In this document: positions 34,796-43,344 of the stretch, piece after piece
Numbering within the stretch: position 1 is the stretch's first letter
Layout of the letters: every line of letters starts with the position of its first letter
DNA from: Azospirillum fermentarium
Lineage (GTDB): Bacteria; Pseudomonadota; Alphaproteobacteria; Azospirillales; Azospirillaceae
DNA: 64,000 bases
Assembly (NCBI RefSeq): GCF_025961205.1
Contig: NZ_JAOQNH010000004.1
Location: 151,000-214,999, forward strand
Reading direction: 5' to 3'
The notes under the pieces: model-generated
Told to the model about the DNA's origin: nothing
Databases searched by the model: none
What the model saw: the letters and a program-made list of their open reading frames with translations, nothing else
Position numbers and translations under genes: made by a program

Positions 34796-35336
34796 ACCCT
34801 GTTCCTTGACCAACTGAACCTGCCGACCGTTGTACCTTTCCACGCCTTTGCCCGCAACAGGGGGTATGAAGCCCGATTCAACGGGCGATGCCGTTCCAAC
34901 ACCCGTGCTCCATCCACGCATTGACACCATGAGGCGCAGAAAGCACCGATTCGCATCGCCAAAGGGGAAAACGCCGGAAACCGGGCTTTTTGAGGAGCCG
35001 CTGAAGGGCGCAAGACTGGGGCTTGGGCAGGCATAGCGGCCTTGTTGAAAATCCGCATGCCAAAGGTTGACGTCTCATGGTTGCAGCGTATCGGCTGGAT
35101 GTCCGACGGGTTCCGCGGCTCAACCATGGATCGGCGGGGGCGCGCGGGCTGGAAAGGGGCCATATGGGGGAGGTTCGGCGGTGATTGGTTTCCCAATCGG
35201 GCATGTGGATGGCCCGTCCGGCGGGTGCAGACAGAATGGGAAACCAATGATCCCAGTCTGGTCTTGAACGGCTTTGATGCACGGCATAGATTGCCGAGAG
35301 AACAAAAAATGCTCGATATCGGAGTCACTTTTTCTC
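34796..35336. other. Upstream region of the polysaccharide export gene
   Basis: 541 bp between the divergent phosphatase and the Wza-like gene. It holds a 12-bp inverted repeat with a 41-nt spacer (35184-35248, listed separately). Open frames on either strand look like chance. The leftward phosphatase gene may start further upstream (to 34930), which would shorten this region. Confidence 0.45.
35184..35248. repeat. 12-bp inverted repeat upstream of the export gene
   Basis: ATTGGTTTCCCA (35184-35195) and TGGGAAACCAAT (35237-35248) are perfect complements separated by 41 bp, about 90 bp before the Wza-like start codon. The spacing suits two half-sites of a DNA-bending regulator or an operator pair. 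Confidence 0.55.
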
Positions 35337-35921
35337 ATGCCATGCAAACCGAACACTGTAGCGTCTGTCTTGTTCGCCCTTATGGCGCTGACTCTTGTCG
35401 GTTGCGGCGGCGTATCGCTGCCGTCGGAAATGGCGCCGATGGAAACGGGCAATCCGTCTGAAGGCTATCTCATCGAGCCGGGCAACCGGGTTCGGGTCAC
35501 GGTTTTCAACGAACCGTCCCTTTCGGGGGATTTCATCGTCGATCCGTCCGGTTCCCTGTCCCTGACGTTGGTCGGCAATATCCCGGCCAGTGGCATCGGC
35601 CCGAAGGTGCTGGGTGAACGCATCGAGGCCTTGCTGAAGAAGGATGGCTATCTGCAGGCACCGAAGGTCGCTGTGGAAGTGCAGTCCTTCCGTCCGTTTT
35701 ATGTTCTGGGTGAGGTCCGTCAGCCCGGCGAGTTTCCATACACCAACGGCATGACGGTGTTGAGCGCCATCGCACGGGCCGGTGGTTATGACTACCGTGC
35801 TTGGGAAGGTGACGTGATGCTGGTCCGTATGGTCAATGGCAAGCAGAAAGAATACCGTGCTACGGAGCGGACGCCCATTTTGCCGGGTGATATCATCAGG
35901 GTGCCGCAGCGCCGGATATGA
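35337..35921 (+). CDS. Polysaccharide export lipoprotein (Wza/GumB-like)
   Basis: 194 residues from ATG 35337. A lipoprotein signal ends in LTLVGC (Cys23 after the cleavage site), placing the protein in the outer membrane. The Poly_export domain begins YLIEPGNRVRVTVFNEPSLSGDFIVDPSGSLSLTLVGNI, and a SLBB-like part follows (FYVLGEVRQPGEFPYTNGMTVLSAIARAGGY). It is shorter than E. coli Wza (about 380 residues), as in GumB-type exporters, so it may rely on the outer-membrane barrel at 38708 for the outer pore. A frame from 35274 exists, but the lipoprotein start is better. Confidence 0.9.
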   Translation: MPCKPNTVASVLFALMALTLVGCGGVSLPSEMAPMETGNPSEGYLIEPGNRVRVTVFNEPSLSGDFIVDPSGSLSLTLVGNIPASGIGPKVLGERIEALLKKDGYLQAPKVAVEVQSFRPFYVLGEVRQPGEFPYTNGMTVLSAIARAGGYDYRAWEGDVMLVRMVNGKQKEYRATERTPILPGDIIRVPQRRI

Positions 35922-35956
35922 ACGGTTCCTGACGACGGGTATTGGGGGAGAGCGCT

Positions 35957-37039
35957 ATGAAAAAGTCTGTTTATGCCGTGGCCGCCGCGGCTGTTCTGAT
36001 CACCGCACTCCCTGCCGTTGCGCAGCAGCAGGGGCAAAGACCACAAGGGCAGGCGGCCCAGAACACCGCCAACCTGAACGCTCTGCCCCCGGCTTTGCGG
36101 GCGGCTGTCATCGCCGGCAACCCGGAAGCCATCGCCCGTGCAATCACCACCCTGTCAGGCAATGATGCCACCCAGGCGGCTTCGCTTGCCGCCCAAGTCG
36201 TGCGGGTGGCCGAGCAGCAAATCTTCAATACTGACCCCAAGGCGGCCATCGCTATCGCCCAAGCCGCGGTGACCACCGTGAAGGAAACTCCGGTGCAGCA
36301 GAACGCACCGCAGCAGACCCAGGAAGTCATCACCACCGCGGCGCGCCTGTTCATCAGGCCCGAAGCTCTGCGGGTGGCCCCGGATGCGACGGCCCAGTTG
36401 GCTGCCAGCGCCGTTCAGGCGGCCGCGACCACCAACAATGCCGCGCTGGCCGCTTCCACCGCATCGCAGGCGGTCAGCACGGCGGAAAGGATCCTGACGA
36501 TCAACCCTGCCGCTGCCGTTCAGATTGCCTCGGTGGCGATGCAGTCGGTGCGCCAGGAAGCCGTGAGTTCCAATGCGCCGCAGGAGGCGTTGCAAACCGC
36601 GACGACCGCCGCCCGTATCGTCCTGGCCCCGTCCGTCCAGGCTGCGGCTCCGCAGCAGGTCGCCGTCATCGCCGCCGCCGCGGTGCAGGTGGTCAGCAAC
36701 CCGCTAGTTTATCAGAGCGCCCCGACCGCCGCGATCAACGTCATGGCCCAATCGTACGCTGCGGTGAGCACCCAAACGGTGTCGTCTGTCGCTCCCAACG
36801 TGGTGGCCGCAGTGACCGGACAGCTCATGCAGGCGGCTCGGACCAACACGCTCAATCAGGTCAACCCGACCAACGGTTCCCAGATCAACGATATTTTGGA
36901 AAAAAAATCTCCTGAATTCAAGCAGGCGGCCGCCACGGCGGATACTCCTCAGCAGGCGCCCCAACAGAACGTGGTCCAGCAGCCGGCCATCCTGCCGACG
37001 AACGAGTTGGATCGCAACAGGACCACAAGCCCAAGCTGA
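35957..37039 (+). CDS. Secreted Ala/Gln-rich protein with 90-residue internal repeats
   Basis: 360 residues with a signal peptide (MKKSVYAVAAAAVLITALPAVAQ), so periplasmic or exported. The body is rich in Ala, Gln, Val and Thr and is predicted helical. Residues about 75-157 and 165-247 are clearly related: DPKAAIAIAQAAV matches NPAAAVQIASVAM, and NAPQQTQEVITTAAR matches NAPQEALQTATTAAR, at an offset of 90. I recognise no family. A strong ribosome site (GGGGGAG) precedes ATG 35957, and a perfect terminator follows, so it is well expressed with the upstream export gene. A structural role in export or the matrix is possible. Confidence 0.7.
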   Translation: MKKSVYAVAAAAVLITALPAVAQQQGQRPQGQAAQNTANLNALPPALRAAVIAGNPEAIARAITTLSGNDATQAASLAAQVVRVAEQQIFNTDPKAAIAIAQAAVTTVKETPVQQNAPQQTQEVITTAARLFIRPEALRVAPDATAQLAASAVQAAATTNNAALAASTASQAVSTAERILTINPAAAVQIASVAMQSVRQEAVSSNAPQEALQTATTAARIVLAPSVQAAAPQQVAVIAAAAVQVVSNPLVYQSAPTAAINVMAQSYAAVSTQTVSSVAPNVVAAVTGQLMQAARTNTLNQVNPTNGSQINDILEKKSPEFKQAAATADTPQQAPQQNVVQQPAILPTNELDRNRTTSPS

Positions 37040-37082
37040 TCCCTCCGTCCGGCTTTCATGGCCGGAGCCTTCCCTTCATATT

Positions 37083-37127
37083 CGGCGAGCGTTTGAAGCG
37101 ATCCTTCAAACGCTCGCCGTTTATTTT
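37083..37127 (+). terminator. Strong rho-independent terminator
   Basis: A perfect 16-bp stem (37083-37098 with 37104-37119; core GCGAGCGTTTGAAG) with a 5-nt loop CGATC, followed by GTTTATTTTT. It lies 44 bp after the stop of the secreted repeat protein and would end that transcript ahead of the convergent gene. Confidence 0.9.
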
Positions 37128-37134
37128 TGGGTAA

Positions 37135-38526
37135 TTACCCCTCCACCACAGCCTCGTCTGGTGATGGGCGTGAACTCCAGGATTGTGCAAGGCCGATACC
37201 CAGCAACAAAGCCAGGGTCATGGCAATGGCTGGCATCTGGGCACTGAAATCAATGATTCCATGAACACCGATCAAGGCGGCCGCAGCCAGCGCCACCGCT
37301 GGATAAACCTGATCGCGGCGGCGGCGAAACAGCCCGCGGCTGCAACTTGCCACGATCGCCAGCAATGACGCATAGAACATCAGAGCCGCGGGAATCCCGA
37401 GGTCCATAGCCATTTCCAGATAGACATTGTGCGCGTATTTCCAATCTTCGGGGGAGTGAAGCGTGGCATCCCGATACATGCGGAACGCGGATTGGAACGC
37501 GCCCAGCCCATGCCCTGTCAGGGGCGCATCGGCAATGGCGGCTATTGCCAGACGGTAGACCTCCTCCCGGCCCTCATCGACTGATGGGGATCCGGTTTCC
37601 AACAGACGCTCCAGAGTCGCCTCACCGTTGATGGTGATGGCGACGATGGCAACGATGGCGATCACGGCCGAAATGCGCAGCACCGACCGGGGGGGCAATG
37701 TTCTGCCCAAAGCCAGCGCCACCATCAGCACGGCCAGGGCCAACCCACTGGACAAGAACGCACCACGGGAATGAGACAGCAGCAGGGTGGTTCCCGTCAG
37801 CAGAGCGGCGACCAGATAGGGTATGGCCCGGATCAACAGGGTTTCCGTCCACTCCGCAGCGCCACGGCGTTCATTGCGTCGCTGCCGCAGCCGGTGGGCA
37901 AACATCGCCACGGCGCAGATCAACCCCAAGCCGGCGTACGCGCCATAAGCATTGCGGTTGACGAAAGTCGATGTCAGGTCACCGAGATAGGTCCATTTCT
38001 TGAGCCACCAGATTGTCTCGGCTCCTGAAAAATAAATCAGGAGGCCATAGAGTGCATAGGCCGCCCCGGCCAGCACTATTGCAACCAGTGCCTGGTGGGC
38101 GCGGGAGCGCTCTCTGCCCAACTGCGCTGCCAAAAGGAAAACCGCTGCGTAGCAGGACAGACGCATGATCGCGCTCCATGTCTCCCCCGGTGCGGCGGAG
38201 ATGGCGCCATTGTGGGCGATCCCCAAAACACCCAGAGCCTCTTTCCACAGCGGATGCCATGCCTCGGGAGGGGCGATCCCACTTCCTTGGAACGCCGCCC
38301 AGGCGAGGGCCAGCCCGAAGGGAACCGCGATCATCCACAGCCGCCGGCCTGGCAGCGGCGCCTGGCAACGATTCGTGACGGCCAGCAGGGACCAGACTCC
38401 TGCCAGCAGGCCGACCAGTAACGCCAGCAGCGACCATGCCCAGGGCCGATTCCCTCCCAGAAGAGACGGCGCCAGGATAACAATTGCAAGCAATACGTGG
38501 AAAATCAGGGTGTTAATTGATAACAT
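37135..38526 (-). CDS. O-antigen ligase/polymerase-like membrane protein (Wzy_C)
   Basis: 463 residues from Met at 38526, with about 11 hydrophobic helices (starting MLSINTLIFHVLLAIVILAPSLLGG). The large periplasmic loop typical of the Wzy_C family carries the conserved part TGHGLGAFQSAFRMYRD followed by HSPEDWKYAHNVYLEMAMDLG. Such proteins join or polymerise undecaprenyl-linked glycan units. It is the first of two in this locus (the other at 50115). One could be the polymerase and one a ligase, and they cannot be told apart by sequence alone. It is convergent with the repeat-protein gene. Confidence 0.85.
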   Translation of the reverse strand: MLSINTLIFHVLLAIVILAPSLLGGNRPWAWSLLALLVGLLAGVWSLLAVTNRCQAPLPGRRLWMIAVPFGLALAWAAFQGSGIAPPEAWHPLWKEALGVLGIAHNGAISAAPGETWSAIMRLSCYAAVFLLAAQLGRERSRAHQALVAIVLAGAAYALYGLLIYFSGAETIWWLKKWTYLGDLTSTFVNRNAYGAYAGLGLICAVAMFAHRLRQRRNERRGAAEWTETLLIRAIPYLVAALLTGTTLLLSHSRGAFLSSGLALAVLMVALALGRTLPPRSVLRISAVIAIVAIVAITINGEATLERLLETGSPSVDEGREEVYRLAIAAIADAPLTGHGLGAFQSAFRMYRDATLHSPEDWKYAHNVYLEMAMDLGIPAALMFYASLLAIVASCSRGLFRRRRDQVYPAVALAAAALIGVHGIIDFSAQMPAIAMTLALLLGIGLAQSWSSRPSPDEAVVEG

Positions 38527-38707
38527 GACGAACGATTCTTCCCTGAGAAGAGAGAAGGGCAGAGCGGACATCCACCGTAGCATAAGGCGCCATGAACGAG
38601 GTGATGGCTCCCGGTTACGATGAGAGGTATAGTCAAGGCATGCATCAGTGCATTTTGTGATAAAGAGTCATATTAATTTCGGCAATAACGAAGCAGGGGC
38701 GCGAGGA

Positions 38708-40108
38708 ATGCGGTTAAAGGTAGGTTGTTCGCATATGGTCATCGAAAGCCTTTGCGCCCAAGACGGAAAAAGCCTGCGTTGGCCTAAGATGGCGCTTCAG
38801 GCTCTGGTTGCGTGTTCCTTCTTTCTTACAGCCGAGGCCCACGCTCAGATCAAAATCCAAGGCTCAACCGCACCAACAATCGACCCGCGGCGAACAACAT
38901 CGGGCGCCAAAATCACGGCCGAGGCATCGCCCGAGCAGGACGTGAGCGGTGGAAGCGACGATAAGCGTCTTTCCGATTCTTATCAGCCCAAAGGCGTTGA
39001 CCTGGGCCTGTTCCTTCTGTTGCCCAAGGTCGAAAGCGAGCTGGCATTCAACAGCAACGTTTATGCCACGCGGGAGAATGCCAAATCGGATTTCTACACG
39101 GAAATCCGGCCCGAATTTTCCTTGCGCTCGCGTTTTGCGCAACATGATCTTAATCTCCGCGTGCTGGCCGAGAAGTATTATTATCAGACTTACACGCGGG
39201 ATAATCGTCTGGACTTCCAGACCGACCTCAGTGGCCGCTACGACGTCCAGGCTGGGTCCGAGTTGACGCTGTTCACCCAGTATTTCTCCCGTCATGAGGA
39301 CCGCTCCAGCCCGGATGAAGCCGGCGGCCTCAAGCCGACGCCGACTCAAGGGTGGATCTCACGGCTGGGCGGGAAGCATGAGCTGGGGCGCTACACGCTT
39401 TCAGGCGATGTCACGGCCCAGCGTCTGACCTTCGATCCCGTCTCCACCTCGACCGGTACCACGGTACCCAATGGTGACCGGAACCGGTGGGAAGTGGAGG
39501 GCCGGTTGCGCGGTGCCTATGAAATGTTCCCCGGCTATGCCGCGGTGACCCAGGCCTCGGTCAACACCCGGCGCTATGATGATTCGTTCGACCGGAGCGG
39601 CTACGACCGTTCGAGCCATGGCTACCGGGTCGAAGGCGGTATCGGTATCGATATTTCCCAATTGCTGCGCGGCGATTTCCTGGTTGGTTATCTGGCACAG
39701 GATTACCGCGATCCACGCTTCAAGGATCCGTCCGGCCTTTCGGTGCGCGCCACCTTCAACTGGACTCCGGACAAGCTATTGATCGTGGTGCCAAGCCTCG
39801 AACGGACCGTGGCGGAAACCACCCGCACCGGAGCATCGAGCCAAGTGCGGACCACTGGCAGTGTGCTGGTGCGTTACGAAGCAGAGCGCAATATCCTTCT
39901 GTCGGGTTTCCTGTCCGCAGCCTATAGCGAGAATTCAGGCCAAGCGCCGACCGATTGGCTGTATGAAGCCCGTGTTCGGGGTGTGTATTCGTTCTCACCG
40001 GAGCTGTTCGCCGGGGCAGAGGCCGTTCAGAAGATTAAGGAAACCCAAGGCGAAGTCGGTGGTTACCGGCAGACCACCTTCATGCTGCGGCTTGGTTTGC
40101 AACTTTGA
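38708..40108 (+). CDS. Outer-membrane beta-barrel protein of the exopolysaccharide system
   Basis: 466 residues from ATG 38708. Other in-frame starts exist at 38648, 38735 and 38789. A signal peptide is visible near WPKMALQALVACSFFLTAEAHA. The mature part alternates hydrophobic and polar residues, contains many Tyr/Arg/Asp-rich strands (for example YYYQTYTRDNRLDFQTDLSGRYD), and ends with FMLRLGLQL, whose C-terminal aromatic/Leu pattern is typical of outer-membrane barrels. Proteins of this type with a GumB-like exporter form the secretion pore for exopolysaccharide. It faces away from the ligase-like gene. Confidence 0.8.
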   Translation: MRLKVGCSHMVIESLCAQDGKSLRWPKMALQALVACSFFLTAEAHAQIKIQGSTAPTIDPRRTTSGAKITAEASPEQDVSGGSDDKRLSDSYQPKGVDLGLFLLLPKVESELAFNSNVYATRENAKSDFYTEIRPEFSLRSRFAQHDLNLRVLAEKYYYQTYTRDNRLDFQTDLSGRYDVQAGSELTLFTQYFSRHEDRSSPDEAGGLKPTPTQGWISRLGGKHELGRYTLSGDVTAQRLTFDPVSTSTGTTVPNGDRNRWEVEGRLRGAYEMFPGYAAVTQASVNTRRYDDSFDRSGYDRSSHGYRVEGGIGIDISQLLRGDFLVGYLAQDYRDPRFKDPSGLSVRATFNWTPDKLLIVVPSLERTVAETTRTGASSQVRTTGSVLVRYEAERNILLSGFLSAAYSENSGQAPTDWLYEARVRGVYSFSPELFAGAEAVQKIKETQGEVGGYRQTTFMLRLGLQL

Positions 40109-40183
40109 TGGGCGTTGCTGCGCCGGATGGTCGTGGGTGGGAAGCACAATCGTCCCACCCTATTGCCGTTACGAACACATCTT

Positions 40184-40581
40184 AAGATGAATTGGGTTGC
40201 CAATTGCGTTGGGCTTGGCGGATTCTCTGGCGGGGGACGCATCTGGTTCTGGGGTGTCTGTTGCCGGTGATAGTGCTGACGTTCCTGCGCTTGCAGCAGG
40301 TCACGCCGCGCTATACGGCGGAAGCCCGTATTCGATTGAAGCCCTGGATGTGCACAATGCTCTGGGCGACCGGCCAGCGGTGCGGGCCTGGATGTCCATG
40401 ATGTTCGCGATCGAGGGATGCCGTCCGCAATGGGGTCGAATTGCTGTGCAGTGTCCAAGCTCCCCTTTTCGGCATAGCTTTGTCCCAAATCAATCAGCGC
40501 AAGCATGACCGTTATGGGTACGGTGATTACGGATATTATGATGGACGCTACCATGAATACCACGGCGGACCAGACAACTGA
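40184..40581 (+). pseudogene. Internally deleted and frameshifted copy of the Wzc-like tyrosine kinase gene
   Basis: The first part reads QLRWAWRILWRGTHLVLG, LTFLRLQQVTPRYTAEARI, then, after a one-base frameshift near 40335, IEALDVHNALGDRPAVRAWMS. These match residues about 34-98 of the intact gene at 51565-53844. The second part (about 40416-40581) reads DAVRNGVELL, APLFGIALSQINQRKHDRYG, YGDYGYYDGRYHEYHGG, matching the last 45-50 residues including the tyrosine cluster, and stops at TGA 40579. More than 600 codons between them are lost. By eye about nine in ten bases match over 130 bp of the first part. The remnant is on the + strand and the intact gene on the - strand. Confidence 0.88.
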
Positions 40582-41284
40582 TTCCAGCCATAACGGCAAA
40601 GCCAACGCCCGTTCGTACCGTGGGGGGGCGGTTTTGACGCTGGTTTTCGCTGCCCTGGCCCTGGCCTTGGCCGTTCCCAGACTTATCAGTGCCTTGCATG
40701 CGGTGGCGGTGCAGGAGACGGTGACGGCCCTGAACGCAGGCAACATTCCCACCGCGGGGGCGCTGGTGGACGCGGTGGAAGAACTGGCCGTTGCGGCACG
40801 TTGGTCGGGAGGCTCCGATTATCAGCTCGACCGCGGTCTGGTGCTGCTGAAACAGGGGTTGGCCACGTCTGATCCCAACGAGCAGGCCGACCTGCTCGCC
40901 GCCGCAGAGCAAGCGACCGCGGATGGGCTTGCCGCGGGACCAGGAGAGCCGGGAGCTTGGGCGCGGCTGGCGTGGCTGCGTTTCCAACGGGGTAACAAGG
41001 ATGGTGCCGTAGCGGCCTTGCGGCTGTCGTTCCTGTCCGGGGCCTTCGTACCGGTTCTCATGCCATCGCGCCTGGAACTGGCTTTGGCTCTGCGCTCTGC
41101 GATGGATGACGAGATGCTGTCTCTGCTGCGCCGGCAAATTCGTCTTGCCTGGGTGACCTCCCCCGATTTCGTGGCCAAGTTGGCCGAGCGCCCGGGGGTA
41201 GGGCCGCTGGTCCGGAACGCCTTGGCCGAGTTGTCGGAGCAGGAGGTGGCACGGCATCTCGAACTGCACGGGCCAAGGCGGTGA
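40541..41284 (+). CDS. Membrane-anchored hypothetical protein with helical repeats
   Basis: About 247 residues from ATG 40541 (40505 or 40553 are also possible). One transmembrane helix lies near residues 29-50 (GGAVLTLVFAALALALAVPRL). The rest is helical with TPR-like character (YQLDRGLVLLKQGLA, EPGAWARLAWLRFQRGNKDGAVAALRLS). I recognise no family. The first codons are read out of frame across the wzc remnant, so the original 5' end may have been replaced. The stop overlaps the next glycosyltransferase (GTGA), so it is part of the same operon and probably helps assembly of the glycan at the inner membrane. Confidence 0.65.
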   Translation: MDATMNTTADQTTDSSHNGKANARSYRGGAVLTLVFAALALALAVPRLISALHAVAVQETVTALNAGNIPTAGALVDAVEELAVAARWSGGSDYQLDRGLVLLKQGLATSDPNEQADLLAAAEQATADGLAAGPGEPGAWARLAWLRFQRGNKDGAVAALRLSFLSGAFVPVLMPSRLELALALRSAMDDEMLSLLRRQIRLAWVTSPDFVAKLAERPGVGPLVRNALAELSEQEVARHLELHGPRR

Positions 41285-42504
41285 CGGTGCCCCGCCGCAT
41301 CGTTGTGCATGATTACGCGGGTTATGCCTTCCCTCTGCAGCTCAGCCGTTGGCTGGCTGGCCAAGGACACACGGTTCTCCATGTGCATTGCGACGATGTG
41401 GAATCCCCGCGGGGGCCACTGGCCCAGCAGACAGACGGCCCGCCGGGGCTGACGGTCGAAGGACTGTCACTGGGGCGGCCCTTGCCGAAATACCAGCTTG
41501 TGCGTCGGTGGATGCAGGACATGGCCTATGGCTCTTGTCTGGGCCGCCGTACCGCGGCGTTTCGGCCCGATGTCATTCTGTCCGCCAATTGCCCGCCGGC
41601 GGCCCAAGCGCGGCTTGCCGCAACGGCGCGCCGGGCGGGAATCCCTCTGGTGTGCTGGGTCCAGGATGTGTTCGCCGTTGGTGCCGCCATGGCGGTTCGC
41701 CGCTGGCCCGCCTTGATACGGTGGGCGGCGTTGCGTCACCTGCAGGTGACGGAATACCAAACCCTGCGCCGTTGTGCTGGTTTGATCCTGATCACCGACG
41801 ATTTCGTCCCACTCCTGAAAGGGGAGGGGGTGAGCCACCCTCACACCACAGTTATCGAAAACTGGGCACCCGCTGACGCGATCACCGTCCGCCCCAAGGA
41901 AAATCCGTGGGCCAAGGCGCATGGTCTGACCGATGTTTTCGTCTTTCTTTATGCCGGCACCTTGGGGATGAAGCACAACCCTGGTCTTTTGGCCGATTTG
42001 GCCCGTGCCTACCGTGATGATCCGTCAACACGGGTCGTGGTGGTCAGCCAGGGTCCGGGGAGAGCCCAGTTGGAAGAGGTCAAGGCGGCGGAAGGGTTGA
42101 ATAATTTGCTGCTCTTCGATTACCAGCCTTTCGAGTGTGTTTCCGATGTCCTGGCAACCGGTGACGCGCTTCTGACTCTTCTGGAGGATTTCGCCGGGGT
42201 AATATCAGCCCCATCGAAGATCTACTCTTATTTTTGCGCTGAGCGGCCAATCCTTGCCGCGGCACCGGCGTCCAATCTGGCGCGCCGCGTGATCGAACGG
42301 GAGGAGGCGGGCGTGTGCGTCGATGCTTCCGATCGGAGCGGTTTTATCGCCGCCGCCCGCCGCCTGCGCAATGACCTGGATTTGCGTGCCCGCCTGGCCG
42401 CCGGGCAGCGGCGTTACGCCCGGTCTGCGTTCGATATCGACCGGATCGGGCCACGCTTTTGCGCCGCTCTTGAAACGGCAATCGGGGGAAAGAGTGGATC
42501 ATGA
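41281..42504 (+). CDS. Glycosyltransferase family 4 protein (colanic-acid type)
   Basis: 407 residues, GTG start overlapping the upstream stop. The N-terminal domain has VVHDYAGYAFPLQLSRWLAGQGHTVLHVH and the conserved PDVILSANCPPAAQARL segment. The donor domain has FLYAGTLGMKHNPGLLADLA and DFAGVISAPSKIYSYFCAERPILAAAP. The usual E-x7-E motif is replaced by a segment with S-K-I-Y-S, as in WcaI-like and WbuB-like transferases. It adds a sugar to the lipid-linked repeat unit. The donor is not known. It overlaps the FkbM gene by 4 bp (ATGA). Confidence 0.82.
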   Translation: MTVPRRIVVHDYAGYAFPLQLSRWLAGQGHTVLHVHCDDVESPRGPLAQQTDGPPGLTVEGLSLGRPLPKYQLVRRWMQDMAYGSCLGRRTAAFRPDVILSANCPPAAQARLAATARRAGIPLVCWVQDVFAVGAAMAVRRWPALIRWAALRHLQVTEYQTLRRCAGLILITDDFVPLLKGEGVSHPHTTVIENWAPADAITVRPKENPWAKAHGLTDVFVFLYAGTLGMKHNPGLLADLARAYRDDPSTRVVVVSQGPGRAQLEEVKAAEGLNNLLLFDYQPFECVSDVLATGDALLTLLEDFAGVISAPSKIYSYFCAERPILAAAPASNLARRVIEREEAGVCVDASDRSGFIAAARRLRNDLDLRARLAAGQRRYARSAFDIDRIGPRFCAALETAIGGKSGS

Positions 42505-43244
42505 ACGGCAGGTTTTGGAGCGAGCTTGCCCGTAAACTGCGCAAAGCCGCCGTGCTGGTACGGACGCCGCGTTTCTGCCGCGGGCTTCTGGCTGGTGTGG
42601 CCGCGGGCATTGAGCACGAAGCCTTGTTGCGCGGCCTGGGTGATGTCCGCACCGTCGTGGACGTGGGGGCCAACAAGGGGCAATTCAGCCTTTTGGCCTT
42701 GGAATTGTTCCCACATGCAAGGGTGTATGCCTTCGAACCTCTGGCGGCAGCTTTTACCCGGCTGGGAGCATGGAGCGGAAGCGAACCCCGGCTCGTGAGG
42801 CATTGCCTGGCTTTGGCGGAGGCGTCCGGGCAACGCACCATGCATGTCTCCGCCCGCATGGACAGCTCATCGCTGCACCCGATCTCCCAGCGGCAAACCG
42901 CGCAGTTCCCCGGGACCCAAGAGGTGGGAGAGGAGCCGGTCGCGGCTGTCCGGCTGGATGAGATCGTGAGTGCAACAGATCTGCAAGCGCCATCCCTCCT
43001 GAAAATCGACACTCAAGGGGGAGAGATAGGGGTTCTGCGCGGTGCGGCCGGCGTGCTGCCCTGCTTCGATTGGGTCTATGTGGAGTGCTCGTTTGTCGAA
43101 CTCTATCAGGGGCAGGGTCTAATCAACGAGGTTACCGATCTTCTTGCCGCAGCGGGATTTCAGGCCACGGTGTATTGGCAGCCCTGCTGGGATGCCGCGG
43201 GCAACCCGGTGCAAGCCGATGTCCTGTTCCGCCGCCTTGGATAA
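42501..43244 (+). CDS. FkbM-family methyltransferase
   Basis: 247 residues, SAM-dependent O-methyltransferase. TVVDVGANKGQFSLLALELFPHARVYAFEP is the SAM-binding glycine motif followed by an acidic residue. LLKIDTQGGEIGVLRGA is the FkbM signature, and VYVECSFVELYQGQ follows it. In polysaccharide loci FkbM enzymes methylate hydroxyls of sugars, which would give an O-methylated residue in the repeat unit. Start ATG overlaps the previous stop (ATGA). It ends a three-gene coupled unit and meets the convergent glycosyltransferase across 100 bp containing two short hairpins. Confidence 0.85.
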   Translation: MNGRFWSELARKLRKAAVLVRTPRFCRGLLAGVAAGIEHEALLRGLGDVRTVVDVGANKGQFSLLALELFPHARVYAFEPLAAAFTRLGAWSGSEPRLVRHCLALAEASGQRTMHVSARMDSSSLHPISQRQTAQFPGTQEVGEEPVAAVRLDEIVSATDLQAPSLLKIDTQGGEIGVLRGAAGVLPCFDWVYVECSFVELYQGQGLINEVTDLLAAAGFQATVYWQPCWDAAGNPVQADVLFRRLG

Positions 43245-43344
43245 GGATGGCCTTGGCAGTTACAGAAACTAGGCATGACGGGGGAAGCTCACCGCTTGTC
43301 GGGTGGTAGGAGGTGAGCGGATGATGGAACGCAGAGCCGCGACC

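Noticed and set aside
40192..40581. Sequencing error in an intact second kinase gene
   Set aside because: A single base error cannot explain the loss of more than 600 codons. The deletion is real in this assembly.
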